Assembly: GCF_005938105.1 (NCBI RefSeq)
Contig: NZ_VCPE01000003.1
Location: 186,001-250,000, forward strand
Source: Brucella haematophila
GTDB taxonomy: Bacteria; Pseudomonadota; Alphaproteobacteria; Rhizobiales; Rhizobiaceae
Direction: 5' to 3'
DNA: 64,000 nucleotides
The notes beneath the pieces were generated by a model. That model was not told the origin of the DNA. It worked only from the letters and a program-made list of their open reading frames with translations, and did not search any database. Within the stretch, counting starts at the first letter, position 1, and each line of letters opens with the position of its first letter. Of the stretch, positions 18,559 through 27,628 are shown piece after piece. Position numbers and translations under genes: made by a program.

Positions 18559-18841
18559 AGCGGTTTTCCCTTCTGCAGGTTCAACAGGTTGGCGTTTTCG
18601 TATCTGAAAATACAGCCGAACGACGTTCGAGCCGACCGTCGGTTTTCCCCTCTCCGTGCCCGAAATTATATTTTCCGCATCGGCGAACAATCATGCTTGA
18701 CAAAAATATACGCTAAAATATATTTTTATGTATACGGAAAAGGTTGAGGCCAGTTCCGTTCTGCGGGGCATGTCTGTGCCTGTGAAACACGTAAACTTAG
18801 GTGGCGGTAGCTGTCGGTCTGCTGTCATTCTGGAAGAGGTA

Positions 18842-19345
18842 ATGATGTACTATTTCGCTTACTGCACCTGGCTGCACGACATCGAAGTCGGGCGCTATAT
18901 GCCGGAGGCCAAGTCGATCACGAAGGGTTATGCGGCCAATCACGCTCTGCGTTTCCATGCCGCGGGTGAGCGCAAGGATCGTGGCTGGTGCCATTTTCTC
19001 AACACGGCGGAAGCTTATGGCGAAAAGGCATTCGGCGTTGTGTTCGAGCATGATGAAAAACACTTCGAAGAAGATTATGACGACTTCGAACGTTGCTGCG
19101 TCACCGTCTATGGCGATGATGGCAAGATGTACGATTGCTGGACTTACCGCCTCATTACGCCGGGCATTGCAATGCGTCCGCCAAACTTCTACTGGGAGCA
19201 CATTCCGGCGGGCCTGAAGCAATGGAACTTCCCGCAAGAGTATATTGACAAGGTCACCGGCGTTTTCGACGCGGCTGCGGAATGCCCACGCGCCGATCGT
19301 CCCAATCCGTCCAAGATACCGGGACGGGGTGCGGAAACACGGTAA
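18842..19345 (+). CDS. Gamma-glutamylcyclotransferase-like protein
   Basis: A 167-residue protein when started at the first of two adjacent ATGs (18842) after GAAGAGGT. It opens MMYYFAYCTWLHDIEVGRYMPEA, which lines up with the YFAYGSNL opening of the GGCT/AIG2 fold, and continues with the conserved FGVVFEHDEKHFEEDYDDFE block and a VTVYGDDGK strand. The usual Gly-Ser-Asn of the substrate loop is replaced by Cys-Thr-Trp, so the reaction may differ from 5-oxoproline formation. It stands between the urt operon and an amino-acid ABC transporter and is followed by a strong hairpin. Family assignment is by eye. Confidence 0.6.
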   Translation: MMYYFAYCTWLHDIEVGRYMPEAKSITKGYAANHALRFHAAGERKDRGWCHFLNTAEAYGEKAFGVVFEHDEKHFEEDYDDFERCCVTVYGDDGKMYDCWTYRLITPGIAMRPPNFYWEHIPAGLKQWNFPQEYIDKVTGVFDAAAECPRADRPNPSKIPGRGAETR

Positions 19346-19351
19346 AGGCAT

Positions 19352-19382
19352 TTTAAGGCGATGGGCTCCCCATCGCCTTAAA
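19352..19382. terminator. Strong 14-bp hairpin after the GGCT-like gene
   Basis: The arms TTTAAGGCGATGGG (19352-19365) and CCCATCGCCTTAAA (19369-19382) pair perfectly over 14 bp with a 3-base loop. No long T-run follows on the plus strand. It lies 7 bp after the stop of the GGCT-like gene and 36 bp before the next start. A transcription terminator or mRNA 3-prime stabiliser is the simplest reading. Confidence 0.7.
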
Positions 19383-19417
19383 CACCAAAGATAAAAACAA
19401 AGAGTGGGGAACTTTTA

Positions 19418-20287
19418 ATGAATAAACGTCGACTTTCATTTATGAGCGCTGTTTGCGCACTAACCTTGATCGCGTCCGGACAGGCTTTTGCGCAAGATGC
19501 GGCATCCCTGGTACCGCAGGAAATTCGCGACCGCGGCACGCTCACCGTTGGTTCGCAACAGACATTTCCACCCATTGAATTTCGCGAGCCGGGGAGCCAG
19601 GAAGTCAGTGGTGCGAGCGCCGATCTGCTGCGGGAAATTGCCAAGCGGCTCAATCTGAAAATGCAATTCGTTCAAGCCGAATATTCTGCACTCATCCCGG
19701 GTATTGAGGCAAAGCGCTTCGACATGGCTTCCGGTGGTATCAGTGATACCGAAGAACGTGAGCAGAAACTCGATTTCGTCAACTACATGATGTCGGGAGG
19801 CAGCATGCTGGTGCGTGCTGAAGACGAAAGCAAATATAAGACCATTGCCGATTTCTGCGGCAAGAAGGTTGCGACGCTTCTGGGAAGCCGGGTCATCATG
19901 GCCAAGGTCGAAGAAGCCTCTGCTACATGTCAGAAGAATGGCGCAGCCGCTATTGTTGCAGACCAGTTGCCTTCCGCGCCTGACGCGCGCATGCAGCTCG
20001 ATCTCAAACGCGTCGACGCCTATCTGGGTGATTTTCCGGCGCTCGTTTACATGGGGTCACAGTTTCCCGGAAAATATGCGATCGCCGGCGGCAACTACAT
20101 CCTGACACCTTACATCACGTCCTGGGGCTTTGCGAAAAACCAGAGCGGCTTACGGGATGCGGTCAAAAAAGCGACAGAGGAAATGAAGGCTGACGGCGCT
20201 TATCAATCCATCATGAACAAATGGGGCGTAGGCGGCGGCGTTCTGCCGGACATCACAATCAATTTGCCTGCAAGCAAACGTAATTGA
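19418..20287 (+). CDS. Amino-acid type ABC transporter substrate-binding protein
   Basis: Family 3 periplasmic binding protein, 289 residues, with signal peptide (FMSAVCALTLIASGQAFA, cleavage near residue 25). The body reads as the HisJ/GlnH fold: LTVGSQQTFPPIEF, RLNLKMQFVQAEYSALIPGI, FDMASGGISDTEEREQKLDFV and a ligand-binding KVATLLGSRVI segment. It precedes a matching permease and ATPase, so it feeds a polar amino acid or related compound to that importer. The specific ligand cannot be read from sequence. A GGGGA ribosome site precedes the ATG. Confidence 0.92.
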   Translation: MNKRRLSFMSAVCALTLIASGQAFAQDAASLVPQEIRDRGTLTVGSQQTFPPIEFREPGSQEVSGASADLLREIAKRLNLKMQFVQAEYSALIPGIEAKRFDMASGGISDTEEREQKLDFVNYMMSGGSMLVRAEDESKYKTIADFCGKKVATLLGSRVIMAKVEEASATCQKNGAAAIVADQLPSAPDARMQLDLKRVDAYLGDFPALVYMGSQFPGKYAIAGGNYILTPYITSWGFAKNQSGLRDAVKKATEEMKADGAYQSIMNKWGVGGGVLPDITINLPASKRN

Positions 20288-20303
20288 CATTGGAACCAGG
20301 GCA

Positions 20304-21152
20304 ATGGATGCCAGTATTGTTCACCAAACCTCCAATTTGCCGATCATTCACAGGCGCCGCTGGGGCTCGTGGGTTTTAGGCGCCATTGTCCTGGCCTGCG
20401 TCGCGTCTATCGCAATGGCGTCATTGCGGGCGCAGATTCTCGATTTCGCAGTCTTCAGAGATTATATTTTTAGTCCTCTGATCGTGATGGGTGCCATCAA
20501 TGCGCTGGTCCTTGGAACACTGGCTTTGATTATTGCCACGCTGATCGGATTTGTCTCGGCTTTGATGCGCGTCAGTGGAAACCCAATTCTGTCCGGCATT
20601 TCCGCGATCTATGTCTATCTGTTTCGCGGCACGCCGATGCTTATCCAGCTTATCTTCTGGTTCAATGCCGTACCGATCATGTTTCCCAGCATCTATATCG
20701 CTCTTCCCTTCATGGAATTGCCGCTTATCGATGCACCAACGACCTCGGTTGTAACGCCCTTTCTCGCCGCGCTGGCAGGCCTCAGTCTGGCTGAAGGCGC
20801 CTATATGAGTGAGATCATTCGCGGTGGTATTCTGGCCGTGGACAAGGGGCAGCGCGAAGCTGCAACAGCATTGGGCATGACGCAGAGAAAAGTGCTGACG
20901 CAAGTGGTCATTCCGCAGGCCGGCCGGATCATCATACCGGCGGCAGGCAATCAGTATATCATGCTGCTGAAGTCGTCTTCGCTTGCATCGGCCATCGGCT
21001 ATCTTGAGTTGTTGCGTGTAGCGACGGACATCTATTCCTCCAATTTCCACGTTGTCGAACTGCTTGCAGTGGCAGCTTTCTGGTATCTCGTGATGACTGC
21101 CTTTGCGACCGCGATCCAGACCACGCTAGAAAAGGTATTCCCGCAACGATGA
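20304..21152 (+). CDS. Amino-acid ABC transporter permease
   Basis: HisMQ/GlnP-type permease of 282 residues with about six hydrophobic segments. The fragment YLFRGTPMLIQLIFW near residue 108 is the signature of the polar amino-acid permease family, and the EAA-like coupling loop reads SEIIRGGILAVDKGQREAA near 171-189. A single permease polypeptide is present, implying a homodimer. It begins 16 bp after the binding-protein gene and overlaps the ATPase gene by 4 bp. Confidence 0.93.
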   Translation: MDASIVHQTSNLPIIHRRRWGSWVLGAIVLACVASIAMASLRAQILDFAVFRDYIFSPLIVMGAINALVLGTLALIIATLIGFVSALMRVSGNPILSGISAIYVYLFRGTPMLIQLIFWFNAVPIMFPSIYIALPFMELPLIDAPTTSVVTPFLAALAGLSLAEGAYMSEIIRGGILAVDKGQREAATALGMTQRKVLTQVVIPQAGRIIIPAAGNQYIMLLKSSSLASAIGYLELLRVATDIYSSNFHVVELLAVAAFWYLVMTAFATAIQTTLEKVFPQR

Positions 21153-21949
21153 GCGCGCCAGCCAAAAATATGCCGGCAGTATCGGCGATCAATGTGTCAA
21201 AGAACTGGGGTTCCGTGAGTGCGTTCAGCGGGGTGAGCTTTGATGTTCCTGCGGGCCAGGTGGTTGCCTTGCTAGGACCTTCGGGTGCCGGAAAGTCGAC
21301 CATGCTGCGCTGCCTCAATCATCTCGACCGCATCAGCTCCGGCAGGATTTATGTTTATGGCGAACTGATCGGTTATCAGGAAACCGCTACAGCATTGCAT
21401 GAGCTTTCCGATCGTGAACTCAGCCGCCAGCGGCAAAAAATTGGCATGGTGTTTCAACACTTCAACCTTTTCCGTCACATGACGGCGATCCAGAATGTCA
21501 TGAGCGGCCCTGTGCATGTCTTGAAGCGTCCGAGAGCCGAAGCCGCTGAAGTTGCGATGGCGCTGCTCGACAAGGTCGGGCTGAAAACGAAGGCGGATTC
21601 CTACCCTTCAGCGTTATCTGGCGGTCAGCAACAGCGCGTTGCTATTGCCCGTGCTTTGGCAATGCAGCCTCGCGTCCTGTTGCTTGACGAACCCACGAGT
21701 GCACTTGATCCGGAGCTGGCACAAGAAGTGGTGGTCACCATTCGTGCACTGGCCGAGGAAGGCCAGACTATGGTGATCGCGACCCATGACATGGCGATTG
21801 CCCGTGATGTCGCGGATCGCGTGATCTTCATGGAAGGCGGGCAGGTGGCTGAGGATGCGCCTTCGGCAAAATTCTTCACCAATCCAGACAGCGAGCGGGC
21901 GCGACAGTTTCTTGCGCGGGTATTGCCTGCCTCTACAATGCCCGGATGA
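21149..21949 (+). CDS. Amino-acid ABC transporter ATP-binding protein
   Basis: GlnQ/HisP-type ATPase of 266 residues. Walker A GPSGAGKST is near residue 45, the Q-loop MVFQHFNLF near 100, the signature LSGGQQQRVAIARA near 154, Walker B VLLLDEPTSALDPE near 176 and the switch His in IATHDM. It completes a three-gene importer and overlaps the permease gene as ATGA. The regulator gene follows 15 bp later. Confidence 0.95.
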   Translation: MSAPAKNMPAVSAINVSKNWGSVSAFSGVSFDVPAGQVVALLGPSGAGKSTMLRCLNHLDRISSGRIYVYGELIGYQETATALHELSDRELSRQRQKIGMVFQHFNLFRHMTAIQNVMSGPVHVLKRPRAEAAEVAMALLDKVGLKTKADSYPSALSGGQQQRVAIARALAMQPRVLLLDEPTSALDPELAQEVVVTIRALAEEGQTMVIATHDMAIARDVADRVIFMEGGQVAEDAPSAKFFTNPDSERARQFLARVLPASTMPG

Positions 21950-21964
21950 TTCGGAGACTGAAAA

Positions 21965-22615
21965 ATGGCGGCAAAGAAAGAATCTGGCGGTGAGCCTATC
22001 GGAAAAGATGTTCGGACTCGCATCCGCAGCATGATTCTGGGCTCAGAGCTGAAGCCAGGCCAGCGCTTACTCGAAGAAGAACTGTGTGAGCGGCTTGGCG
22101 TTGGTCGCACGCCGGTTCGCGAGGCTCTTTTGTTGCTGAAAGGCGAGGGACTGCTCGGTCCGGGGCGGGGATGGGTTGTCGAGAATGTCGACCGCAGCCA
22201 GATACGCGCCATATTCGAAAGTCGTGCGGCCATTGAAGGGGCAACAGCGCGGCTCGCTGCCCGTCATGCATCATCGGAAACCTTCGATGAACTTCAGCGC
22301 CTGATTGAAGCCATGGAGCCGGGAGAGGGGATGACCCGCCCTGAACTCAATCGCCTGAACAATGAGTTTCATAATCTGATCGTAGACAGTGCAGACAATA
22401 TGTTTCTGGCGCAGTTCCACGAGCGAACACAGTTTCACTACTGGATGTTGCGGGTTCCGATCCTGTTTTCGAATGAGGAAGTGCAGAAGACAAATCTCCA
22501 GCATCGAAAGATCGTCGATGCTTTGATTGCGCGCGATGAAGATCAGGCCGAGCGGGCAGCGCGTGAGCATGTTGAAAAGACCATGGCGATCGTCGAACCG
22601 GCAATCCAGATTTAG
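21965..22615 (+). CDS. GntR-family regulator (FCD type)
   Basis: A 216-residue transcription factor. The N-terminal winged helix (about 10-75) has the GntR pattern LKPGQRLLEEELCERLGVGRTPVREALLLL written across residues 26-56. The C-terminal all-helical FCD ligand domain carries the metal-binding Asp/His set (LNNEFHNLIVDSADN near 136 and the HRKIVDAL segment). It lies in the same operon as the amino-acid importer and most likely responds to the imported compound. Confidence 0.92.
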   Translation: MAAKKESGGEPIGKDVRTRIRSMILGSELKPGQRLLEEELCERLGVGRTPVREALLLLKGEGLLGPGRGWVVENVDRSQIRAIFESRAAIEGATARLAARHASSETFDELQRLIEAMEPGEGMTRPELNRLNNEFHNLIVDSADNMFLAQFHERTQFHYWMLRVPILFSNEEVQKTNLQHRKIVDALIARDEDQAERAAREHVEKTMAIVEPAIQI

Positions 22616-22654
22616 CCTGACCTAGTCAACACTCTATCCCCTGATGAACGCCAA

Positions 22655-22677
22655 CTCCCGGTTTCTGAAACCGGGAG
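22655..22677. promoter_or_regulatory. 23-bp palindrome between gntR and the VOC gene
   Basis: The arms CTCCCGGTTTC and GAAACCGGGAG around a single T are exact reverse complements. As RNA it would fold into a 9-bp GC-rich stem with a 5-base loop. It is either a terminator without a T-run or a binding site, possibly for the GntR protein encoded just upstream. Confidence 0.5.
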
Positions 22678-22719
22678 CAGTGAAAACTATTGTCAATTTT
22701 CCAATATCGAGAAATCCAC

Positions 22720-23157
22720 ATGAACACTATCTTCCAGAACCTTCACCATATCTGCATCGTCGTCAAAGATCTTGAGAAGGCCGTAGCCTATTATGAAAGC
22801 CTTGGGGTGGGACCATGGTTCGACTACCCTAAGTCGGGCGAGTATCTGGAGTTTGAGGTTCCCAACAAGGAAGCATCCAAGGCTATGCGCTATAAGTGCG
22901 TGAACCTTGACAATGTCCAGGTACAACTGTGCGACCCCGGTATTCTGGACTCGCCGCAAAAGCGGTTTCTCGATGAAAGGGGTGAAGGTGTTTATCACCT
23001 CGGCTTTGAGGTCGAAGACCGCGACGAAGCCGAAGCGCGTGGTCGCAGCCTCGGCTTGCCAGTCATAGCTCGAGGCAAACGGACAGATGGCGGTGGCTTT
23101 TGCTACTTCGATACGCGCAACGAGGCAGGTGTCGTTCTCGAAGTCCGAAAGTCCTGA
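22720..23157 (+). CDS. VOC (glyoxalase-fold) family protein
   Basis: A 145-residue vicinal-oxygen-chelate protein starting MNTIFQNLHHICIVVKDLEKA. Two beta-alpha-beta-beta modules are seen: LHHICIVVKDLEKAVAYY at the start and YHLGFEVEDRDEAEAR near 94, with His residues and a terminal Glu (VVLEVRKS) in the metal-site positions. Family members are lyases, epimerases or dioxygenases on small metabolites; the substrate is unknown. It follows gntR by 104 bp and precedes the exporter by 9 bp, so it may process the compound handled by this operon. Confidence 0.85.
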   Translation: MNTIFQNLHHICIVVKDLEKAVAYYESLGVGPWFDYPKSGEYLEFEVPNKEASKAMRYKCVNLDNVQVQLCDPGILDSPQKRFLDERGEGVYHLGFEVEDRDEAEARGRSLGLPVIARGKRTDGGGFCYFDTRNEAGVVLEVRKS

Positions 23158-23166
23158 AGTGCGACC

Positions 23167-24084
23167 ATGATTGCTCACTACGTCGCCACCCTTGGCAGGG
23201 GGATAAGTCCACGAGTGCTTTGGCAGGGCAGGGAGAGCCTTCTCCTGTGCCTGCTGGCGATGGCACTCTTTGCGACTTCGGATGCAATCGCCAAGAAGCT
23301 GTCAGTGAGCTTTCACCCCATCCAGATAGGTTGGTTTCGCTATCTCGCGGCGGCGACGTTGTTCGGTGTCCTTTGTCTGCGAAAAGGATTGCCAAAACCA
23401 AGCGCACGACCGGGTGCCCAGATCATACGCGGGTTTGGCATGGCGGGTGCGACGATCCTGTTGGTCATGGCGCTGAGGTTGCAGCCCATGGCCGAAGCCA
23501 CGGCGCTGGTCTTTCTTTCCCCGGCATTCGTCACGCTTCTATCCGTTTTTCTGTTGAAAGAACGCGTGAACTGGTATCGTTGGCTTGGAGTTGCAGGCGG
23601 ATTGATCGGGGTTATCGTCATTCTGCGCCCCGGCCTGGCTGCCTATAATCCAGCAGCACTGTTTTCCATCGCCTCCGCGGCTTGCTGGGCAACGGCAATG
23701 GTGATGACACGCAAGGCCGTTCTGGTCGATTCACTTGAAACGACACTGGCATATTCGGCAATGAGCGGGCTTGTGATACTTTCAATCGGCCAACCGTTTG
23801 TGTTTGTCGTTCCCGATTGCTTTGAAGGCGCCATGTCCGTGCTGATGGGGGTGCTATGGCTTGCAGCGCATGTGGCCATCGCCATTGCCTATCGCAGGCC
23901 AGAAGCACAGCTTTCCCGCCTCGCACCTGTTTCCTATACCCATCTGATCTGGGCGATAGGGCTGGGCTACCTTGTCTTTGGCTCAATACCGGACGCACTG
24001 ACACTGCTTGGGGCTGCTGTCATTGTATTGAGCGGATTAGCGACTTTCAGAATGCAAGCTGCAACAGACAATAGCCCAAAATAA
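23167..24084 (+). CDS. EamA/DMT-family transporter
   Basis: A 305-residue membrane protein with about ten hydrophobic segments in two repeats of five, the EamA layout. Characteristic pieces are GWFRYLAAATLFGVL near residue 56, ALRLQPMAEATALVFLSPAF near 101 and, in the second half, LSRLAPVSYTHLIWAIGLGY. Members usually export metabolites or amino acids. It is the last gene of the plus-strand run and converges on the helicase gene 48 bp later. Confidence 0.88.
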   Translation: MIAHYVATLGRGISPRVLWQGRESLLLCLLAMALFATSDAIAKKLSVSFHPIQIGWFRYLAAATLFGVLCLRKGLPKPSARPGAQIIRGFGMAGATILLVMALRLQPMAEATALVFLSPAFVTLLSVFLLKERVNWYRWLGVAGGLIGVIVILRPGLAAYNPAALFSIASAACWATAMVMTRKAVLVDSLETTLAYSAMSGLVILSIGQPFVFVVPDCFEGAMSVLMGVLWLAAHVAIAIAYRRPEAQLSRLAPVSYTHLIWAIGLGYLVFGSIPDALTLLGAAVIVLSGLATFRMQAATDNSPK

Positions 24085-24131
24085 GCCAGTCCAATGGTAC
24101 TACAGTTACGGGTACCTAACAGGAACCTAAC

Positions 24132-26201
24132 TTACTTCCACATGCTTCGCATCCGTGCGCCAACATCTATGCGGACATCACGCGCGCTGCGTTCGCTCGC
24201 AGAGGCGGAAACTTTCGGCCAACTCGTCTTCTCAAACAAATGAAGCAATGAGCTGGGTATGAACCGCGTGCGCGAAGCATAAACGTGTCGGTCACCCTTC
24301 ACATTTTGACCATAGGTAAAAAACCGCTGTGGTGTGATAAGCGTGAGTTTGTCACGGGCTCGCGTCATGCCGACGTAAAGTAGACGACGCTCTTCTTCCA
24401 ACTCGGCCGTTGTTCCCGCTCCTAGATCCGATGGCATGCAACCATCGACAACGTTGAGCATGTAAACGGAACGCCATTCCTGCCCTTTGGCGGAATGGAT
24501 GGTGGAGAGGATCAGATAATCCTCGTCAAGAAGTGGCACACCTGCCTGATCGCTCGTTGCATCAGGAGGATCAAGCGTCAGTTCGGTGAGGAACCGCTCG
24601 CGGCTTGGATAGCCATTGGCAATCTGCTCAAGTTGAACCAGATCTGCTTTTCGCGTATCGGCATCTTCGTGAATACGTTCGAGATGCGGTTCATACCAGT
24701 TGCGTGCCAGACCGATTTCTCCCGGCCATCCGCCTTCGATTTTTCGAAGACTTGAAAGTAGATCGATAAAGGCCGGCCAGTCGTCGCCACTCCGGGGCGG
24801 TGGTGGAATTTCGGCGAGCGATTGGAGCGGTTCGGGGTCCGTGGCAATTGTGTCGAGAATCTTGCCAGCCGTCTGGGGACCAACACCAGGTAGCATCTGC
24901 AAAAGGCGGAAGCCCGCAACACGGTCACGTGGGTTCTGAGCAAACCTCAAGGTAGCAAGCAGGTCTTTCACATGCGCGCTGTCGAGGAATTTCAGGCCAC
25001 CGAATTTCACGAAGGGGATATTGCGGCGGGTCAGCTCCACTTCAAGCGGGCCACTGTGGCTTGACGTGCGAAATAGTACCGCCTGCTGCTTAAGCGTAAC
25101 GCCTACTTCTCGATTTGCCAGGACCTGCTCGACGATATAGTTCGCCTGATCGCTCTCGTCTCGCACCGTCACGAGCATTGGCCGCTGTTCGGATTGACGA
25201 TCGGTCCAGAGGTTCTTGGTAAATCGCTCGCGGGCAAGATCAATCACGCCATTAGCGGCAGCAAGGATCGGCTGCGTTGAGCGATAATTGCGGTCAAGCG
25301 TGATGATATCAGCAGGTCTCGGCGAGAACTCTTGCGGAAAGTCGAGGATATTACGAATAGTTGCGGCGCGGAAGGAATAGATGGATTGAGCATCGTCACC
25401 GACGACCGTCAGACCACGACCACTTGGTTTCAGCGCCATCAGGATTGATGCCTGAAGACGGTTCGTGTCCTGATACTCATCGACCAGAATATGATCGAAG
25501 CGGTTGCCAACATCGTCAGCAAGCTCTGGGTCCGACATCATCTGTGCCCAGTAGAGCAGAAGATCATCGTAATCGAGCACGTTCTGGTGCTGCTTGGCCT
25601 CAACATAGGCAGCAAAGAGTTGTTTTAGCTGTTCCTCCCAGCCGAGCACATAGGGATAAGCGTTCTTCAGAACTTCGCCGATTGAAGTTTCGGAATTGAC
25701 CACGCGCGAATAGATCGCAACACACGTGCCCTTGGTTGGGAAGCGGCTTTCCATTTTCGAGAAACCCAGTTCATGGCGAACGAGGTTCATGAGGTCGGCA
25801 CTGTCTTCCCGGTCGTGAATAGTAAAGTCGGCGCCTAGCCCGATCTGCTGGGCATAAATTCGCAGGAGCCTTGCACCCATGCCATGAAACGTTCCTGCCC
25901 ATGCAAGCGCATCGGTCATGACAGCCGAATTGTCGCCAAGCATTTGCTTGCAGATGCGCTGAACCCGCCGCGCCATTTCGGACGCGGCCCGGCGTGAGAA
26001 TGTCATCAACAATATCCGGCGTGGGTTGGCGCCGTTAACGATGAGATGAGCAACACGATGCGCCAATGTGTTTGTCTTGCCCGATCCCGCGCCAGCAATA
26101 ATCAAAAGCGGGCCACCAATCGCGCCATTCGGCATGGCAATGCCATGCTCGACTGCCTCGCGCTGGCGATCATTCAGTTTTTCCAGGTAGGCCGCTGCCA
26201 T
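24132..26201 (-). CDS. UvrD/Rep-family ATP-dependent DNA helicase
   Basis: SF1A helicase of 689 residues. The motifs run in order: Q motif LNDRQREAVEHG (9-20), motif I GAGSGKT (37-43), motif Ia FSRRAASEM, motif II VDEYQDTN near 245, motif III VGDDAQSIYSFR near 272, motif IV LDRNYRST and motif VI YVGMTRARDKL near 628. It unwinds DNA 3-prime to 5-prime, probably in repair. It is shorter in the C-terminal tail than UvrD1, so it is a paralog rather than certain UvrD. A GAGGA ribosome site precedes the ATG. Monocistronic. Confidence 0.94.
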   Translation of the reverse strand: MAAAYLEKLNDRQREAVEHGIAMPNGAIGGPLLIIAGAGSGKTNTLAHRVAHLIVNGANPRRILLMTFSRRAASEMARRVQRICKQMLGDNSAVMTDALAWAGTFHGMGARLLRIYAQQIGLGADFTIHDREDSADLMNLVRHELGFSKMESRFPTKGTCVAIYSRVVNSETSIGEVLKNAYPYVLGWEEQLKQLFAAYVEAKQHQNVLDYDDLLLYWAQMMSDPELADDVGNRFDHILVDEYQDTNRLQASILMALKPSGRGLTVVGDDAQSIYSFRAATIRNILDFPQEFSPRPADIITLDRNYRSTQPILAAANGVIDLARERFTKNLWTDRQSEQRPMLVTVRDESDQANYIVEQVLANREVGVTLKQQAVLFRTSSHSGPLEVELTRRNIPFVKFGGLKFLDSAHVKDLLATLRFAQNPRDRVAGFRLLQMLPGVGPQTAGKILDTIATDPEPLQSLAEIPPPPRSGDDWPAFIDLLSSLRKIEGGWPGEIGLARNWYEPHLERIHEDADTRKADLVQLEQIANGYPSRERFLTELTLDPPDATSDQAGVPLLDEDYLILSTIHSAKGQEWRSVYMLNVVDGCMPSDLGAGTTAELEEERRLLYVGMTRARDKLTLITPQRFFTYGQNVKGDRHVYASRTRFIPSSLLHLFEKTSWPKVSASASERSARDVRIDVGARMRSMWK

Positions 26202-26484
26202 GTGTCCTCGTCACGCATGCATCTTCTGATCACCGGATCACGGATTCTCCGCCGAAGCGCTCATCTGACATATTCATTAGAACATTAGGAACAAAAAAGG
26301 AACGGTCTGGTGCGTGTCTGAATGGCCTTCTGCAGTTGAAATATGGTTCGCATGGGCAGGGAGCGTTGTTTTTATGCCTGACAATCGAATGGTCCAGGGT
26401 GTCTGAAAAGAATGTTTGCAAAGAAAGCGGCCTGAAGCTTAGTTTCAGTAAACGCTAAAACTTAAAGGCCGGAACGGAATCTCG

Positions 26485-27429
26485 ATGAGCACAGACGGTA
26501 TTTCTTCGCTTCCCGTTTCACAGTCAGTTGTCGGCAAACTGACGAAAGCGGCAATTTTTCTCATTGTGATGATTAACCGGGGATCAGAAGCTGAAGTGGC
26601 CGTGCGTGATTTATGCGCGGACATCTCCAGTTTGGTTCGCGGTGTTGGATTTCGCCGACTGGATGGCCAGCTGTCCTGCATAACAGGGTTCGGATCTGAA
26701 GCGTGGGACCGTCTGTTCGGTGCACCAAGACCGAAGGAGCTGCATCCGTTTCGCGAAATTCGAGGCGTGCATATGGCAGTAGCTACGCCCGGCGATATTC
26801 TCTTTCATATCCGTGCGAGTAGCATGGATCAGTGTTTTGAACTTGCAAGCCATCTCATGGAGCGGCTTTCGGGCCACGTGTCAGTTGTCGATGAAGTCCA
26901 TGGTTTCAAGTTCTTCGATGATCGCGACCTTCTCGGCTTCGTTGACGGCACGGAGAACCCTGTCGACCAAGCTGCCTTATCCGCGACAATTATCGGTGCG
27001 GAAGATCGGGATTTTGCCGGCGGCAGCTACGTCATCACGCAAAAATACCTGCACGATCTGGACAAATGGAACAAGGTCACTGTCGAGGAACAGGAGAATA
27101 TCATCGGCCGGCATAAGCTTTCCGATATCGAACAGCTTGAGTCACAAAAGAAGCCGTATGCCCACAACGTCCTGACGAATATCGAGGAAAACGGGGAGCA
27201 GCTTCAAATCTTGCGTGACAATATGCCGTTTGGTGAAGTCGGCAGAGGTGAGTTTGGCACCTACTTCATCGGTTTCGCGCGCTCTCCATCTCGGATTGAG
27301 AAAATGCTGGAGAATATGTTTGTCGGGAATCCACCTGGCACATACGACCATATTCTCGATTTCAGTCGCGCGGTAACTGGTTGCCTGTTCTTTGTGCCGA
27401 CGCTGACATTCCTCGATAATGTCTCTTGA
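26485..27429 (+). CDS. Dyp-type haem peroxidase
   Basis: A 314-residue DyP peroxidase. The catalytic signature GFVDGTENP near residue 152 holds the distal Asp, and the proximal haem His and distal Arg lie in the expected C-terminal half (ETYFIGFA-type segment reads GTYFIGFARSPSRIEKML). There is no Tat signal, so it is cytoplasmic or encapsulated. It oxidises dyes or porphyrin-like substrates with peroxide in the family. It is monocistronic, and no encapsulin gene is adjacent. Confidence 0.92.
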   Translation: MSTDGISSLPVSQSVVGKLTKAAIFLIVMINRGSEAEVAVRDLCADISSLVRGVGFRRLDGQLSCITGFGSEAWDRLFGAPRPKELHPFREIRGVHMAVATPGDILFHIRASSMDQCFELASHLMERLSGHVSVVDEVHGFKFFDDRDLLGFVDGTENPVDQAALSATIIGAEDRDFAGGSYVITQKYLHDLDKWNKVTVEEQENIIGRHKLSDIEQLESQKKPYAHNVLTNIEENGEQLQILRDNMPFGEVGRGEFGTYFIGFARSPSRIEKMLENMFVGNPPGTYDHILDFSRAVTGCLFFVPTLTFLDNVS

Positions 27430-27544
27430 GCTGCATTTAATCGCTCTCGCTAGGCATCTTGATCAAGTACAATCCCGTGCGGGCAATGAGCGCCAGCCTA
27501 TCGATACTATCGTTTACATCGTTTACGATCTTGACGTTCCGCGC

Positions 27545-27628
27545 TCAGGCATCAACCATTATGGGTAAGAGTTCCAGTTGCTCTATAAGATACATTGCTA
27601 CTACCAGCATCAGTGATGCCGCAAATAT
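27545..27628 (-). pseudogene. C-terminal remnant of an unidentified gene abutting the IS
   Basis: Directly against the left IS end, the minus strand reads 27 codons to a TGA: a hydrophobic tail (AASLMLVVAMYLIEQLEL then LPIMVDA). It does not resemble the missing end of prs on the other side of the element. It is probably the tail of a different, membrane-associated gene left by a deletion. The parent gene cannot be named. Confidence 0.4.
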
